Shown: one piece after another, positions 23,116-34,389 of the stretch | Layout: every line of letters begins with the position of its first letter | Numbering within the stretch: the stretch's first letter is position 1 | DNA from: Apostichopus japonicus | Taxonomy: Eukaryota > Echinodermata > Holothuroidea > Aspidochirotida > Stichopodidae | Length of the DNA stretch: 64,000 nucleotides | Reading direction: 5' to 3' | Assembly (NCBI RefSeq): GCF_037975245.1 | Contig: NC_092576.1 | Location: forward strand, 13,868,611 to 13,932,610 | Made by a program: the position numbers and the translations under genes | The notes under the pieces: model-generated | What the model was told of the DNA's origin: nothing | Databases searched by the model: none | What the model saw: the letters and a program-made list of their open reading frames with translations, nothing else

Positions 23116-23439
23116 CAGGGTAAATACGTCCGATACAATTGAACTCACCGGTAACAATAGGTGATTGCACGAAGACTAGTTTGGTAGTGGCACCTCCTTT
23201 CCTCAGATCTCTTGGCCTTTGCTGGAAGGTCTTTTGTCAAGTCTGCGCGACAGTTCCTCCGTCCGGCTGTGTTCCACATCCCTCGGGGAGGGAGGCGGGA
23301 ATGGAGACAAGTAAGCTTGTCACTCGTCAATATCCAAACAAGTAGGTTTTAGACATTTACTTCGCTCCTTGCCTACCTGTCTCCCAGCAACATTAGCACC
23401 GAGTGGCACTGACCAATGGTGGGAGGCCCGAGGGATGGG

Positions 23440-24530
23440 ACCTAGTACCCGCTAGACCTCGCATCATCGCGCTACAAAATGCCGCCTCGGCCTGTAAAGT
23501 GTCTGAAAGGTAACAGGCGACGAAAGTTTTTGGTGTCCGCCAAGCAGCTGCCTTAAGGATTTCCTCCGGGGCGAATAATCCCTCTCAGCCACCGAGAAAG
23601 GGTGTCCTTAGACGCAGCTGAATAAGGTGCTCTAGGTAGTATAAACAAGGACGTTGTTGTTCCTCTAAGGGATTGAGGCTTGTTTAAGTACCACTTGAGA
23701 GCCCTGACTGGGCACCACAGTTTGTCCTCTTCGACTGAGGAGAGCGTCTTTATTTTGCGGATATAGATGTCCCCCGGCAGGAAAGATATGACCTGATTCT
23801 TGGCTATGAAGGACGGATTAAGGACCATCCTCAACCTTTGGCTCTATAACCTGATATGGTTCCGCTTCGTAGACAGAGCATGGAGGCAGCTCCTTCTTCT
23901 TGCCGACGCAAGAGCGATCGGGAAAAGAGTGTTCTTAGTAAGGGCCTCCAACGAGGATGAAGCCAATGGTTCGTACGGTGATTTTGTAAGTGCCTGCAGT
24001 ACTGATGATAGACTCCAAGAAGGGGCGAGCCGTCTGATCCGAGGACGCCTGTTTGCCATCCCCCCCTGATGAGCTGGGTGATGTCCCCGTTGTTGCCCGG
24101 ATGGACCCATCTGCAAAGCGCAGTGGATAGCGGTGATTGTCGACCTGTAGTTCTTGATGTTCGACACTTGCTTGCCCTACTCGCAAAGGGAGTGAAGGAA
24201 GTTTACTACTTGTGCCAGCGAGATCTCGGCTGGTCTGTTCTGGCACCATTCTCCGCATTTTCGTAGCCGGGAATCGTAAGTTGCCAAGGTTGATGTTCTC
24301 CTGGCGTCAGCTGCCACAGAGGCAGCCGCCTCCGAAAACTCCCTTTGCCGGAGAGAAGTCCTGACAACTTCCAAGCAACTAATTGTAGACCCTTGATGTC
24401 TGGGTGGTTGGGTTTCCCTGCCTTTCTCAGCACCTGGCCCGATCATGCAGAGCGGAGAAAAAGCGTAGACTTCCAGGCAATCCCATGGGAATATCATTGC
24501 GTCGATGTGGTGCGCCCTGGAATGGAGCAA
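23440..24530 (-). pseudogene. DIRS tyrosine recombinase, broken
   Basis: The N-terminal SAM-like part reads ARRTSTLATYDSRLRKCGEW and VVNFLHSLCE. After a frame change come NYRSTITAIHCALQ and the first catalytic-arginine region ASARRRSCLHAL at about 23910. A TAG at 23841-23846 separates it from VISFLPGDIY and CPVRALKWYL. The last box KAAAWRTPKTFVACYL appears in another frame just after SRWLRGIIR. The HxxR segment that should lie between these two is not visible, so a deletion seems to have removed it. Such enzymes normally insert circular cDNA; this copy cannot. Confidence 0.8.
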
Positions 24531-24541
24531 AAGATCTGCAG

Positions 24542-25196
24542 TTAAGCGTTCTCCGTCGTCGCAAATAGGTCCACCATCGGTCTGCCGAGAACTTTAAAGA
24601 TTCTGTTGCCTGTTCCTTGGGATAGTGCCCACTCGTTGGGATCCATCTGTCCTCTGGACAGGAGATCGGCTATCACATTCAGTTCGCCGACGATATGGGA
24701 TGCTCGTAGCGTCATGCCGGAGTCCTTGGCTGTCATTAGGACTTCCCATGCCAGCCGACATAGCCTCTCGGAGTGAGTGCCTTCTTGTCGGTTTATGCAT
24801 GCTACTACGTTGGTGTTGTCCGTGAAGACGGTTGTCGCTGTGTTCTGTACGTTCTCGTGGAACGACTCTAGGGCCCGATTGACAGCCAACATCTCTAGTA
24901 AGTTGATGTTTTCTCTACTGGGGACCACGTCCCCCAAGCTGTTAGGTTGTTCCAATTGCAACCGATGTCATTGGCAGATTCACGATGTAGGGAACCCCTT
25001 GGTCCCAGCTCTCCGTGTTGTGCCACCATTGCAGGTGAGGTATGATTTCTACCGACCGGGGGATCGGCGCTGTCTTGTCTAGCTTCTGAAGATTGGTCGT
25101 CTTCTGCAGGTAAAGTTGCAGCGGGCGCATGTGTAGTCTGCATAATCGCACCACGTCGACCACGCTGGCCATCAACCCCAGGGCTCGGGGCCACAT
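24542..25196 (-). pseudogene. DIRS RNase H region
   Basis: LEMLAVNRALESFHENV, FTDNTNVVACINRQEGTHS and ADLLSRGQMDPNEW are typical of the RNase H of DIRS elements, including the TDNTxVxxxINRQxGT motif. The upstream connection (PRSVEIIPHLQWW) is in a different frame, so at least one frameshift lies near 24950. The end (VYAFSPLCMIG) is close to the recombinase start, and some of the usual 'WPxxPWFP' connection appears missing. Confidence 0.8.
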
Positions 25197-25304
25197 CCCT
25201 GTCGATAACTCTTGTTGTGACAGGATTTGGGCTTTGGTCTTCCTGACTGCCTCGATCCTCTGTTCTGAAGGACTGGTTATCCCTGTTGTAAACTCTAGTA
25301 ATGC

Positions 25305-26143
25305 CTACAAGATCCTCTGTTCTGAAGGACTGGTTATCCCTGTTGTAAACTCTAGTAATGCCCACAGGAACTGGATCGTCTGTGTTGGGGTCAGCTGTGA
25401 CTTTGTTTCGTTGATTATCCAACCCAGTTCCTGAAGGGTTCGTACCGTCTTTTGTACGTTGTCTGACGCGTCCGACTCCGACTCTCCTACTATGAGCCAA
25501 TCGTCGAGGTACGCGCATAGCGTCACTCCTCTTTTTCTGAGGTGGGAGAATACAGTTCCCACTCTTGTGAAAGCTCTTGGTACCGTTGACAGGCAGAATG
25601 GGAGTGCTCTGCACGTAAATTCTCTTCCGGCATATTGGAAACCTAATGTGATGATTTCGGTGTCGGTATATAGGTATGTGCAAGTAGGCGTCTTGGAGGT
25701 CCACACTCGCCGCCCATATGCCCTTTCTGAGTAGGGGTAGAATTCAATTTAGTGTTTCCATGCAGAAACGTTTCGGATCTATGCAATTCTTGTGCAGGGG
25801 TTTTAGATTTAGGACGGGACGCCAAAATCCGTCCCATTTTCTTCTTAGCAAGAGAGAGGACCGGAAGAGGGGTCCTGCCTCTCCCGATACCTCTAATTGC
25901 CCGCTTTGCCAACAGGGCTGAAATTTTCCCCTCTAGCACCGCTTCTTGGACGGGGTCCGTAGGTGTTGGGGTTAGTCTTCCTCCATCCCCGACAGGTGGA
26001 CTGGATGTGAATTCTTTTTGGTACACCTGTGAGATCGTCTCCAACACCCACTTGTCCCCGCCCATAGTTTTCCACTGCTGGGTGAAGTATGTTAGTTCCT
26101 CCCCCCCCCCACACCTGCGGAATTGCCGCGGTGAGGTGGGCAC
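25305..26143 (-). pseudogene. DIRS reverse transcriptase, three frames
   Basis: Residues of the RT occur in order but in three frames. WVLETISQVYQKEF and ISALLAKRAIRG are at 26060-25880, DLQDAYLHIPIYRHRNHH is at about 25700, and GREFTCRALPFCLSTVPRAF with CAYLDDWLIVGESES is at 25640-25480. YLDDW is the catalytic box. Changes of frame near 25850 and 25640 disrupt the gene. A 57-bp in-frame tandem duplication (25255-25311 and 25312-25368) lies at the 3' end. Confidence 0.85.
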
Positions 26144-26207
26144 CCCTAATGCCAGGCGGCGAACGGCAGTCTAGCGGAGGAGCGGTCCCTGTCCCGTCGA
26201 GTCGTCG

Positions 26208-28195
26208 TCAGGCCTCTGCCTGTGGCTCTCGTTCCCCATAGACGATGTGGTCGACTGGTTGTTTCTCGTCCCATGCCCCGTGGGGCCCCTCTTGCGGGTG
26301 TTCTGAGAGAGGTTCCTCTACCCCTCTGGCTGGTCTGGTCTCTCTTGAACGGTATGGTCTTGTTCTGAATCTATCCGATGATCGGAATTCAGATTTAGCT
26401 AGAGTTTCTCTTCGTGAAACTTCTCCATGCAACTTCTGCTGGAAGTTGCCAGCGAACAGATCATCTCCGAGAGACAATAAGGATGGCCAGCGGATGAAGG
26501 ATACAACATTCTCCCTTCTGGCTTTCTCCCACTGATCGTGTGGCGGCTTGGGCGAACTGGTCGAATGCTGTCGAGCAGCCCCAGGAGTAGCAATACCTGA
26601 CCAGCTTCATTTCTGGAAACATGGTTGTCGTCCTGAGGGAGCTGCTGGTTGTGCCTCATCAGAACCTCCGCGGTGAGTATGAGGACGGAAGTAAATTTCA
26701 TCCCTGAGCGTACTGCTTCGTCCACGCCGACCAGTTGCTCCTCTAATTTCTTCTGATTTAGTTTTCTGAAGATATGCGACGATGAAGACCCCTGTTCTGA
26801 TCTCAGCATTTTTTTTTAGCCTACTGCGGGATGAATGGGCACTTAAACAGATCTTTCCATGCGTCGTCTTGGACTCTCATGGATCGTTCTGCTTTAGCTG
26901 GAATCGCAGTCCATCTCTTTTTATCTGCGATTGCCTCGAACCTATCGAAACACGAGGTGTCGACTGGCATGGTGGATCTTGGTCGGTTTGCGACCTCCCC
27001 TGTAGCCTTCAGTTTTGAGACCCGAGTTGGTTTAGATGGTATGAAAGGAGCCTCTTCGAAACCCAAGTGTTTCCGGAATATGTCCGCCGCCCGCATCGTG
27101 AGTTCTGGGGGCAATGTACCTCCCGCCATGGGAATGTCCTTCTCCTGGGGTTCGTCGGTTTCGTCTTCTAATCCTGAGAGGTCTACAGAGGCCCTGCAGT
27201 CTAGGGTGTCCTCTCCGAGGACGACTTCCTCCGGTTCCGGGGGCAATGGCGGCAACGGGGCTGCACTGGTCGTGGTTGCTACCCTCCGCCTCCCATCTTC
27301 TGTCTCCGCTCCGGCTCTCTGTTGCTCTCTTTCCAAGAGCGGTTTCAAAAGGCCTGTTAATTGGGCCAACCACGCTGGTTCTTCCTCATGGCGTTGTTTC
27401 TGGGACCGGTACCTCCTCCTTGCCCTTCTGTAACCATCGTCTGAAGAATCAGATGATTGGTCTGAAGCTGGTGACCATCTCCTCTTAGTGCCTTGCCTGG
27501 GATATCGGGACGTGATTTGGTGCGTTCCAGTCTGGCTGGTCTGCGTATTGTATCTCTTCCTCTGCTGTCCCGGTTTGGGATCCCAGCAGGGGGTCGTATC
27601 GGTTCTCGCTCTCGGTCCCCGCTCCGGGACTGGTTCTTATGTGCCAGCGACCCTCCGGCCGCAGGTTCCCTGTTGTGCTTCCCGGATGGGACTTGGACTG
27701 AGCTTTCCGGTGCCCGCTGCACATGCCTCTCCGTAGGAGTGCTCCTTTGCGACCCGTCTTGTGAAGCTCTCTCGGGGCCGGCCGTTTTTTTCTTGGCCGA
27801 AGCCTTGCCTTTTCCTTCCCTTTGCCGAAATCAGACCGGACGTCGCCGGGACCGTGGGAGGCACTTTTTCTCTTTCTCTTTCTCCACCTCTCTCTCTCTC
27901 TTTCTGTTTCTCTGTCCACACTCTCTTCCTCGGCCCCATCTGGGACCCTCTCATCCACCTTTCCTTCCTCTTCCTCTCCTATCTGTACTGGTTCCTCTAC
28001 TAGGGAGCCGTTGGGGTTGGGGAGCAAGTCTAACTTGTCCTGTAGCTTCATCCTTTGTCCTGCTAGCCAGGCATCGATCTCTAGCCATTGACTGGGGGTG
28101 AACTGATTACACACTAGACACGGGTACCTTTTGGTGCAAGTACTGCCCTTAGAAAAAAGGTCATGTTCGTCCCAAGCTCTCCCTGGCCGGAACAT
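26208..28195 (-). pseudogene. DIRS Gag-like region, frameshifted
   Basis: From 28195 the frame begins MFRPGRAWDEHDL and has a Cys cluster (TCTKRYPCLVC), then a long Lys/Arg/Glu-rich tract. After frame changes come FRKHLGFEEAPFIPSKPTRV and MPVDTSCFDRFEA (about 26980), VDEAVRSGMKF with LTAEVLMRHN (about 26700) and GDDLFAGNFQQKLHGE (about 26450). These blocks match the usual order of DIRS Gag-like proteins. Their function is presumed nucleic-acid binding and particle formation. At least three frame changes are needed. Confidence 0.7.
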
Positions 28196-28640
28196 GGAGC
28201 AATGTACACATTTCAGTTGACTCTAAGACATGACTGAATAACCCCAAGTTAAGGAAACAACTTCTTAACAAAAAATAACAGGAGATGGGAGAGCATTGGA
28301 GTGGAAATAGGCTAACAAGGGAGAGATATATATATAATATTACCTTAACAACGTGCCTCGGCTAGAGGCCCGCTGCTTACAAGGTAAACAAGAATTAAGC
28401 CTAAAGCCAACCCACGTAAGGTGGGGGAAACCGGCAACGAGCTTGGAGAGAAGTGGAAGGAAAAAATATATAGTATAAAACAAGCAAATATATATGTAAG
28501 CATCTATATATCAACGAAATTGCTAAACAAATAACCAAACGAACGAGGGAAAACGAACTAACGCATATAGCGTGTGTAGCCAAAATGACCCAAGGGCATC
28601 TTCTAAACTACTTCATTCACCTCCGTTACACTCCCCCTAT

Positions 28641-29860
28641 CCGCAAACACGCACCTTAATCAATCGAGGGAAATTTTTATTTTTATTTTTTTATTAGTAC
28701 AATTGTTTGTATAGAGTTACTTATAGAACCCTAACATTTAGTTTAAATGCGCCTCCGAATAGATCACTTGAGTTATATATATTTATTATTCTCAGTGAGA
28801 AGAACCCTACACCCCTCATACACAGGAATTGACGGAGTGATTTATTATCTATAAGCACAATCTTGCGTTTGGAGCTGACTATAAATTGCAGTATTTGACT
28901 TTCAAAACTTCGTTAGGGCGTAGACCCTATCACTATTTATACAAAGATTGGTTACGATGACCCGCATGTAGGCCCGACCTTCCTTACAAATTCCATTGCT
29001 CGCCTCTGGCACTTCAACGAAATATGAACCCCTTACCTTTATCATTCTGTGGAAATTTTGAATCCCCCACCTTTGAAGTCATGAACGAGCCACTGTTTCC
29101 TGGTCTCTGGTGATCGAACCTAAGTAGCAGTAAATTCTCATACGCGTAACCTTAAGCCAATATTTAGGCTAGCACAAAAATGTGTTTATTGGAGAGAAAT
29201 GTTACAGCGTCGAATTCGATAGATGCTTGACTTTTTAATGAGTTTGAAACCGTAGTTTAATATATTTTGCCATGTTAGGATTTTGTACGCATAACTTATC
29301 AGAAACATCATAACTGCAACTTAATTACGATATTTGGTGCGATTTTCCATCCATTCTTTCGTAAATCCCAATATCTTTCCAGAAACAGCAGTTCCTTGCC
29401 GTAAAATTTACATTTGACCTTACCTGTGCCTGATCAAATAATTCTTTCTCATACGGATCCTTTTCTGTACTATGAAAACAAAAGTTTTGACCGTCATTTA
29501 AGAAATATGGCTAAGCAGTTTCACGAAGCGAACTGCCAATTTCAATGAAAAACCGCACGTTTAAGAGTAAGTTCGATTCATCATAAGTGTCAAAGAACCA
29601 TTGACAAGAAAAAATATTTTTAAAAAGTATGATGACGATCTGGCCGCTTGTTTTTGTTGTTTGTTGTTTTCTGTTTCATTAAAGCATGATAACACTACGC
29701 ACGACGCTATACGTTGCAAGCCGCGTTGAGCTCCGCATTATATGCAGAGTTGTTAAATAGCGTAAATTGCATTTTTATTGCAGTGAACATCGTGCAATAT
29801 GCAAGAATTTTGTAATAAGTATTTATTGGAATTATATTTTTATCAATCCTGTAATTTTAG
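28641..29860. other. No gene recognised
   Basis: AT-rich sequence without a supportable exon or transposon protein on either strand. Confidence 0.4.
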
Positions 29861-29869
29861 TGTCGTTTG

Positions 29870-31030
29870 AAATTAAACGGTACTTCTATCTTCTTTTATG
29901 CCGTATTTCTGTCAATAATCTCGACAATGCTAACTTTAAAGATTACGGGTACCCCCCCCCCCCCACCCTCCTTCCACACAGGGAAGTGACATTGTATTTT
30001 TGTTATGACGTACAGACAGTTGCTGAACGAGCAGAGCAAGATGCTTGCTGTAAAGAAATTTGACAACGGCCTGAACAGTGACATGGAGTGAATGGCTACA
30101 CGGAGGATGGCAGTTTGAAGTAACAATTTTACAAGTGGACGAGAAAGGGTCCCCTTTAGAGGAGGAAGGACTTGACGTGGCAAACGGTATAAAGCTAAAG
30201 AGAGGAAGCGGTGTGAAAGGTCAGAAGGAACCCAAAAACTGAATGGAGGATGGTGAACCAAACGGTGGTCCGAAAAAATCCTAAACCTTAGAAATTTGTT
30301 CCTAAGCGACTTACGACTGGCTGATGAGATTTAATTTGACGAAAGACATCCCAACATATATTATGACAGTGGTAAGTAAAAATGGGTAAGTCTAATTTGT
30401 ATTTTGCAGGTGCCGCAGATGCCGAAAGGTACCACTTACTTGGCCCACCTCCTTTCTTCCACGGTAAACCACCACGGCAGGATTATTTAGTGAAGTTTAT
30501 CCTAATAGATTCAATCAATGGATAAACGTTGTAGATCTCTCGACTATCCGGCGCAGTGAGTTATTGGATCCATAGAGACGTAAGTTACAATTTCTAGTTG
30601 ATGCTCTGAGACATTGAATTGAAACGGTTACATGACCTAAATATAATTTCATGATTTAATTTAAAACATGTTCATAAGGCCGGTGAAAACACGGCCTGAA
30701 CTAGCGAAGACATCAACCGTTTCCGTCTTCGCTACAATCCAGTTGCGTTCTTATAAGTGCAGGAGACGCTGGTAAATATTTCTTTGTAGACCATCCGAAA
30801 TTTTAATTGGGGACACTCTCAACGACATTGTCTTAAAATGAAACAGCCGATACTCATAGCTAGTACAGTAACTACTAAGGCAGAAGAAACATGTTAGAAT
30901 GCTCACATCCATCTTAAATCTGTTCACCTTTTGGTAAGGATGGCTCTTATAGAATACGTGATCACTGATTTCCTGTAGAGCGGATACCGTCACTTCTGAA
31001 TACCGAGTGAATTTTATACTGGACAAGGAC
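29870..31030 (+). mobile_element. Decayed Gypsy relic, second copy
   Basis: This matches 17690-18300 (to 30520), the dispersed repeat (30545-30790) and 20036-20160 (30895-31040). The last part reads FLQSGYRHF and YTGQGRQFES-like residues in broken frames, an integrase 'TDQG' region. The 38-nt intron-like gap at 30372-30409 matches the 37-nt one at 18146-18182. A 13-base C-run is at about 29951. Confidence 0.6.
30545..30790 (+). repeat. Dispersed repeat, copy 3 of 3
   Basis: Same block as 18345-18580 and 19744-19960. CCGGCGCAGTGAGTTATTGG is shared exactly with copy 1, and TTGATGCTCTGAGACA with copy 2. Confidence 0.6.
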
Positions 31031-31059
31031 GACAGTTTGAGTCTGCACACTTAAGCGGT

Positions 31060-31195
31060 AACACAGTTACGCACTTAGGGAGTTACGCAGTTACGCACTT
31101 ATGCACTTACGCAGTTAAGCAGTTACGCAGTTACGCACTTACGCAGTTACGCACTTACGCAGCTAGGTAGTTACGCAGTTATGCACTTACGCAGT
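31060..31195. repeat. Tandem repeat of TTACGCAG / TTACGCAC units
   Basis: About 14 copies of a 9-nt unit alternating AGTTACGCA and CTTACGCA, with a few substitutions. Confidence 0.85.
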
Positions 31196-31199
31196 TACA

Positions 31200-32420
31200 C
31201 TAACTCGTGGAGGCATACAAGATATTTTGTTGGGACTCACTCAACAACAGGCTTAAAGACTTAAACATTTTAGATTACTAAATAAAACATCTCTTTTCGA
31301 ATCACAACCGAAGCAGTACGTGGGTTAAGGTATGTACAGATGAAGGATAATACTAGCGTTTGTTGACACTACTCTTTCTCACTACTTGCTTTGATTAAGA
31401 AAACATCAAAAGATATATACAAGACATACGCTCACATGAAAAATATGGTCTAACGTTTGTGAGCCCCCTAGTGAAGTCGAAATCACAATTATCGAACCCA
31501 TATAGAAAGTGACAACAAATATGATGCCTCTTAAAAATACACCCTCGTTTCTTGTTGCTTAAATAAGGAACTCCCTGCTTAAATGCACTTAGCGCAATGA
31601 TAGTTTTCTTAGAATTACCTAGGTGTACCAGCAATATCCCCCGTCACCCCAAAGATACCCGTTTTTACCTTTTCTTAGAAAAACAATTAAACCTAGAAGT
31701 AATGCCAAGCACATAATCGTGTGATAGAACAAATATACCAGTTAAGTGGTAGCAACTTACAGAAAATAGGCGGTTCTCCCAGTTCTTTCTCTGTCAGTGG
31801 CCAATCTCGGAATACCTCGTGAGCGTGGTGAGCTAAAACTAATTAAACAATCTGCGCTACCACTAGCAAGGGGAACCATCTCCAAACTCGGGTGCTGATT
31901 CAACAAAGTTTACAAACAAACAGAGGTAAGATTTTCATTGGCTGTCCCCCCACCTGCAACTCGCAACAGCTCTACACATATTTTGGGAAAGATACAATTA
32001 CAGACTTCTGGGGGCCATCGACGGGTAGAACTGAGGGAACGCTCAATCCTATGACGAAAATATTACACTAACAAATTACTTAAAGGGATATATTTCCGTT
32101 TAGTACATTACTTTCACCAATAAAACATACACCAAGCTGTAAATGATGAATTTCCAATCAACTCACCGTATGCTTTGGAAATAATTGCTCTGTTCTTGCA
32201 TATAGAAAATGCTGTCGGCTACTACAGGAAAATGAAATTTCCAAACGCCACACTTACATACACAGATGACGAGAGCCCAAAGAAAAGGGGTGCAAAGTGA
32301 TAGAAAACCTGAACAAAGCATGTGGGAGTTAGTTATGAAGTGTCAAGGACCAACTGCAATACATCATCAGCAAATTTCACTTTTAACATTTATGTATAAA
32401 TAGCTTCTATTGATAGCTTC
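31200..32420. other. No gene recognised
   Basis: Short open frames only; nothing supportable on either strand. Confidence 0.4.
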
Positions 32421-32423
32421 TAT

Positions 32424-33259
32424 CGAATGTGCGGTACCAATCAATGGAACTTGCGGTACCGGTCAATCGAATGTTCTGTACCGATCAATCAAATGAACGG
32501 TACTTATCAATCGAATGTGCGGTACCGATCAATCGAATGTTCGGTACCGATCAATCGAATGTGCGGTACTGATCAATCGAATGTGCGATACCGATTAATT
32601 GAATGTGCGATACCTATCAAACGAATGTGCAATACCGATCAATCGAAAGTTCGGTACCAATCAATCGAATGTGCGGTATCGATCAAACGAATGTGCGATA
32701 CCAATCAATCAAATGTTCGGTACCGATCAATCGAGTGTGCGGTACCGATCAATCGAGTGTGCGATACCGATTAATTGAATGTGCGGTACTGATCAATCGA
32801 ATGTGCGATACCGATCAAACGAATGTGCGGTACCGATCAATCGAAAGTTCGGTACCAATCAATCGAATGTGCGGTACCGATCAAACGAATGTGCGATACC
32901 GATCAATCGAATGTTCGGTACCGATCAATCGAGTGTGCGGTACCGATCAATCGAATGTTCTGTACCGATCAATCGAATGTGCGGTACCGACCAATCGAGT
33001 GTGCGGTACCGATCAATCGAATGTGCGGTACTGATCAATCGAATGTGCGATACCGATTAATTGAATGTGCGATACTGATTAACTGAATGTGCGATTCCGA
33101 TCAATCGAAAGTTCGGTACCAATCAATCGAATGTGCGGTACCGATCAAACGAATGTGCGATACCGATCAATCAAATGTTCGGTACCGATCAATCGAGTGT
33201 GCGGTACCAATCAGTCGAATGTGCGGTACCGATCAATCGAATGTGCGGTACAGATCAAT
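32424..33259. repeat. 22-bp minisatellite, about 38 units
   Basis: The unit CGGTACCGATCAATCGAAT(GTG) repeats with period 22 over 836 bp. Variants are mostly substitutions (GTACTGATC, GATACCG, AAACGAATG, CGAAAGTTCG). The unit has no stop codon in any + frame, and 22 is not a multiple of three. Long open frames therefore arise by chance and encode a 22-residue repeat (TDQSNVRYRSIECAVPINR-like). I do not call these genes. Marker variants recur 198 and 264 bp apart, so there is higher-order structure. Confidence 0.95.
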
Positions 33260-33299
33260 AACTTATTTAATACAATAGCAAGACCGACTAAGTAATTTT

Positions 33300-33985
33300 G
33301 ACTGCCGTGGTACAAGGTCAGCTCAACCCTTTCCCAGAACAATACACGTCTTTTGTATTCTTGAAAATAAAAAGTAAGCATTTGATATTTCAAATAATAC
33401 CTCGTACATTATATCAAACATGTATAGTGATGGATTTGGGATATAAAGTGTCCCCTCTGGACGAGTCACTTACAGATCACGAAAGTTCAGATGGCGAGTA
33501 AAAACGTGTGTGCATCCAGTTTCAGGTGACCGAGGTATATTGCAGATAACTTTCCATGGACTTACACACTAATTCTTGAAACTAATGTGGTCTCTAAGTC
33601 ATTATAGTTCTGTAGGCTAAAAGTGCAACAATGACTTTCTTTATGTTTGATTTTTCTGTAAGGCTTTTAAGACGATGATTTGGTGGCTGCCATTTTAGCT
33701 GAAAACCAAATCCTTGAAGCTTTTTGTGTCACGAACATTCGAAGTTTCAAGGGGTCCCGACGTGCTGCCGTTGCAACAGCACTGTTGTTGCTAATAATGT
33801 GCTAATTAACTAAGCTTCCCACAATCTCTTGAAACACAATTTTCAAGGAATGAGAAATCTCGTCCTGCTATAGAACACACCTTTGATAATCATTTGCAAG
33901 AAACGAACTGCAAGTAACTACATAATTTCTATTTTTAATTCTAAAAATTCGAAGAGAAGCTTATGTCTCTATATAAAAAAGGACA
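33300..33985. other. No gene recognised
   Basis: Nothing supportable on either strand. Confidence 0.4.
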
Positions 33986-33989
33986 TGTG

Positions 33990-34385
33990 TAAAGGTAAGT
34001 TGGCCTGACGTTTCGATTCTAGCAGGATCTTCTTCAGAGGCTAAAGAAAAACAAGTAACAGTAACAGAAGGGACAAAAACATGCACAAAATACAGACAGG
34101 TTGATGAGCATGGTGAACACAAAGAGATAGATGTAAGAGGATTAGTAGAAAGGGATGGGGAGAAGAAAGAAAAAACCAACAGGGGAAGAGGAGACATAGG
34201 AGCTAAAAAGTAGAGGGACAAAGTGAGGATTATGGAGAAGGGGGTAGGGAGTAGGGGTAGGACAAAGAGAGAAAGGTGTGGAGAAAAAAGAGTGGAAGAG
34301 AGCAATGAAAATAGGACTGACAGGGGGGACAAGGGGAGATAGAGGGTGAACAGAAGAAGAGTTAGTCATGTCATTCCTGAATGTG
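33990..34385 (-). mobile_element. Penelope-like element tail
   Basis: Shares GGCCTGA, CAGGATCTTCTTCAGAGGC, AAGTAACAGTAA, TGGTGAACACAAAGA and GTTAGTCATGTCCTTCCTG-like blocks, in order, with 10125-10400. There they follow a GIY-YIG remnant. No coding part is visible here. The purine-rich centre (34140-34330) is probably part of the tail. Confidence 0.6.
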
Positions 34386-34389
34386 AAAA

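Larger units (their letters stand above)
22497..28640 (-). mobile_element. DIRS-like tyrosine-recombinase retrotransposon, inactive
   Basis: Reading right to left, the - strand encodes a Gag-like region (28195-26208), RT (26143-25305), RNase H (25196-24542) and tyrosine recombinase (24530-23440). This order, the YLDDW RT box, and a recombinase instead of an integrase define DIRS elements. Near the 3' end, 22497-22560 and 23290-23345 carry inverted copies of GGAGACAAGTAAGCTTGTC, consistent with DIRS-type inverted repeats. Several frameshifts, stops and deletions make it defective. The outer limits are approximate. Confidence 0.85.

Noticed and set aside
26831-28101. Long + strand open frames up to 202 codons over the DIRS element
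   Set aside because: Shadows of the - strand Gag-like region; low-complexity Ser/Leu/Pro composition without domains.
32427-33295. Several long overlapping forward open frames (up to 143 codons)
   Set aside because: All are translations of the 22-bp minisatellite, which lacks stop codons by composition; no start, splice or domain evidence.
33995-34045. Possible hammerhead ribozyme in the Penelope-like tail (CTGAAGA ... GAAAC ... GTC on the - strand)
   Set aside because: The core is close to CUGANGA/GAAA, but stem II is off by one base and very short. I cannot support an active ribozyme from this copy.
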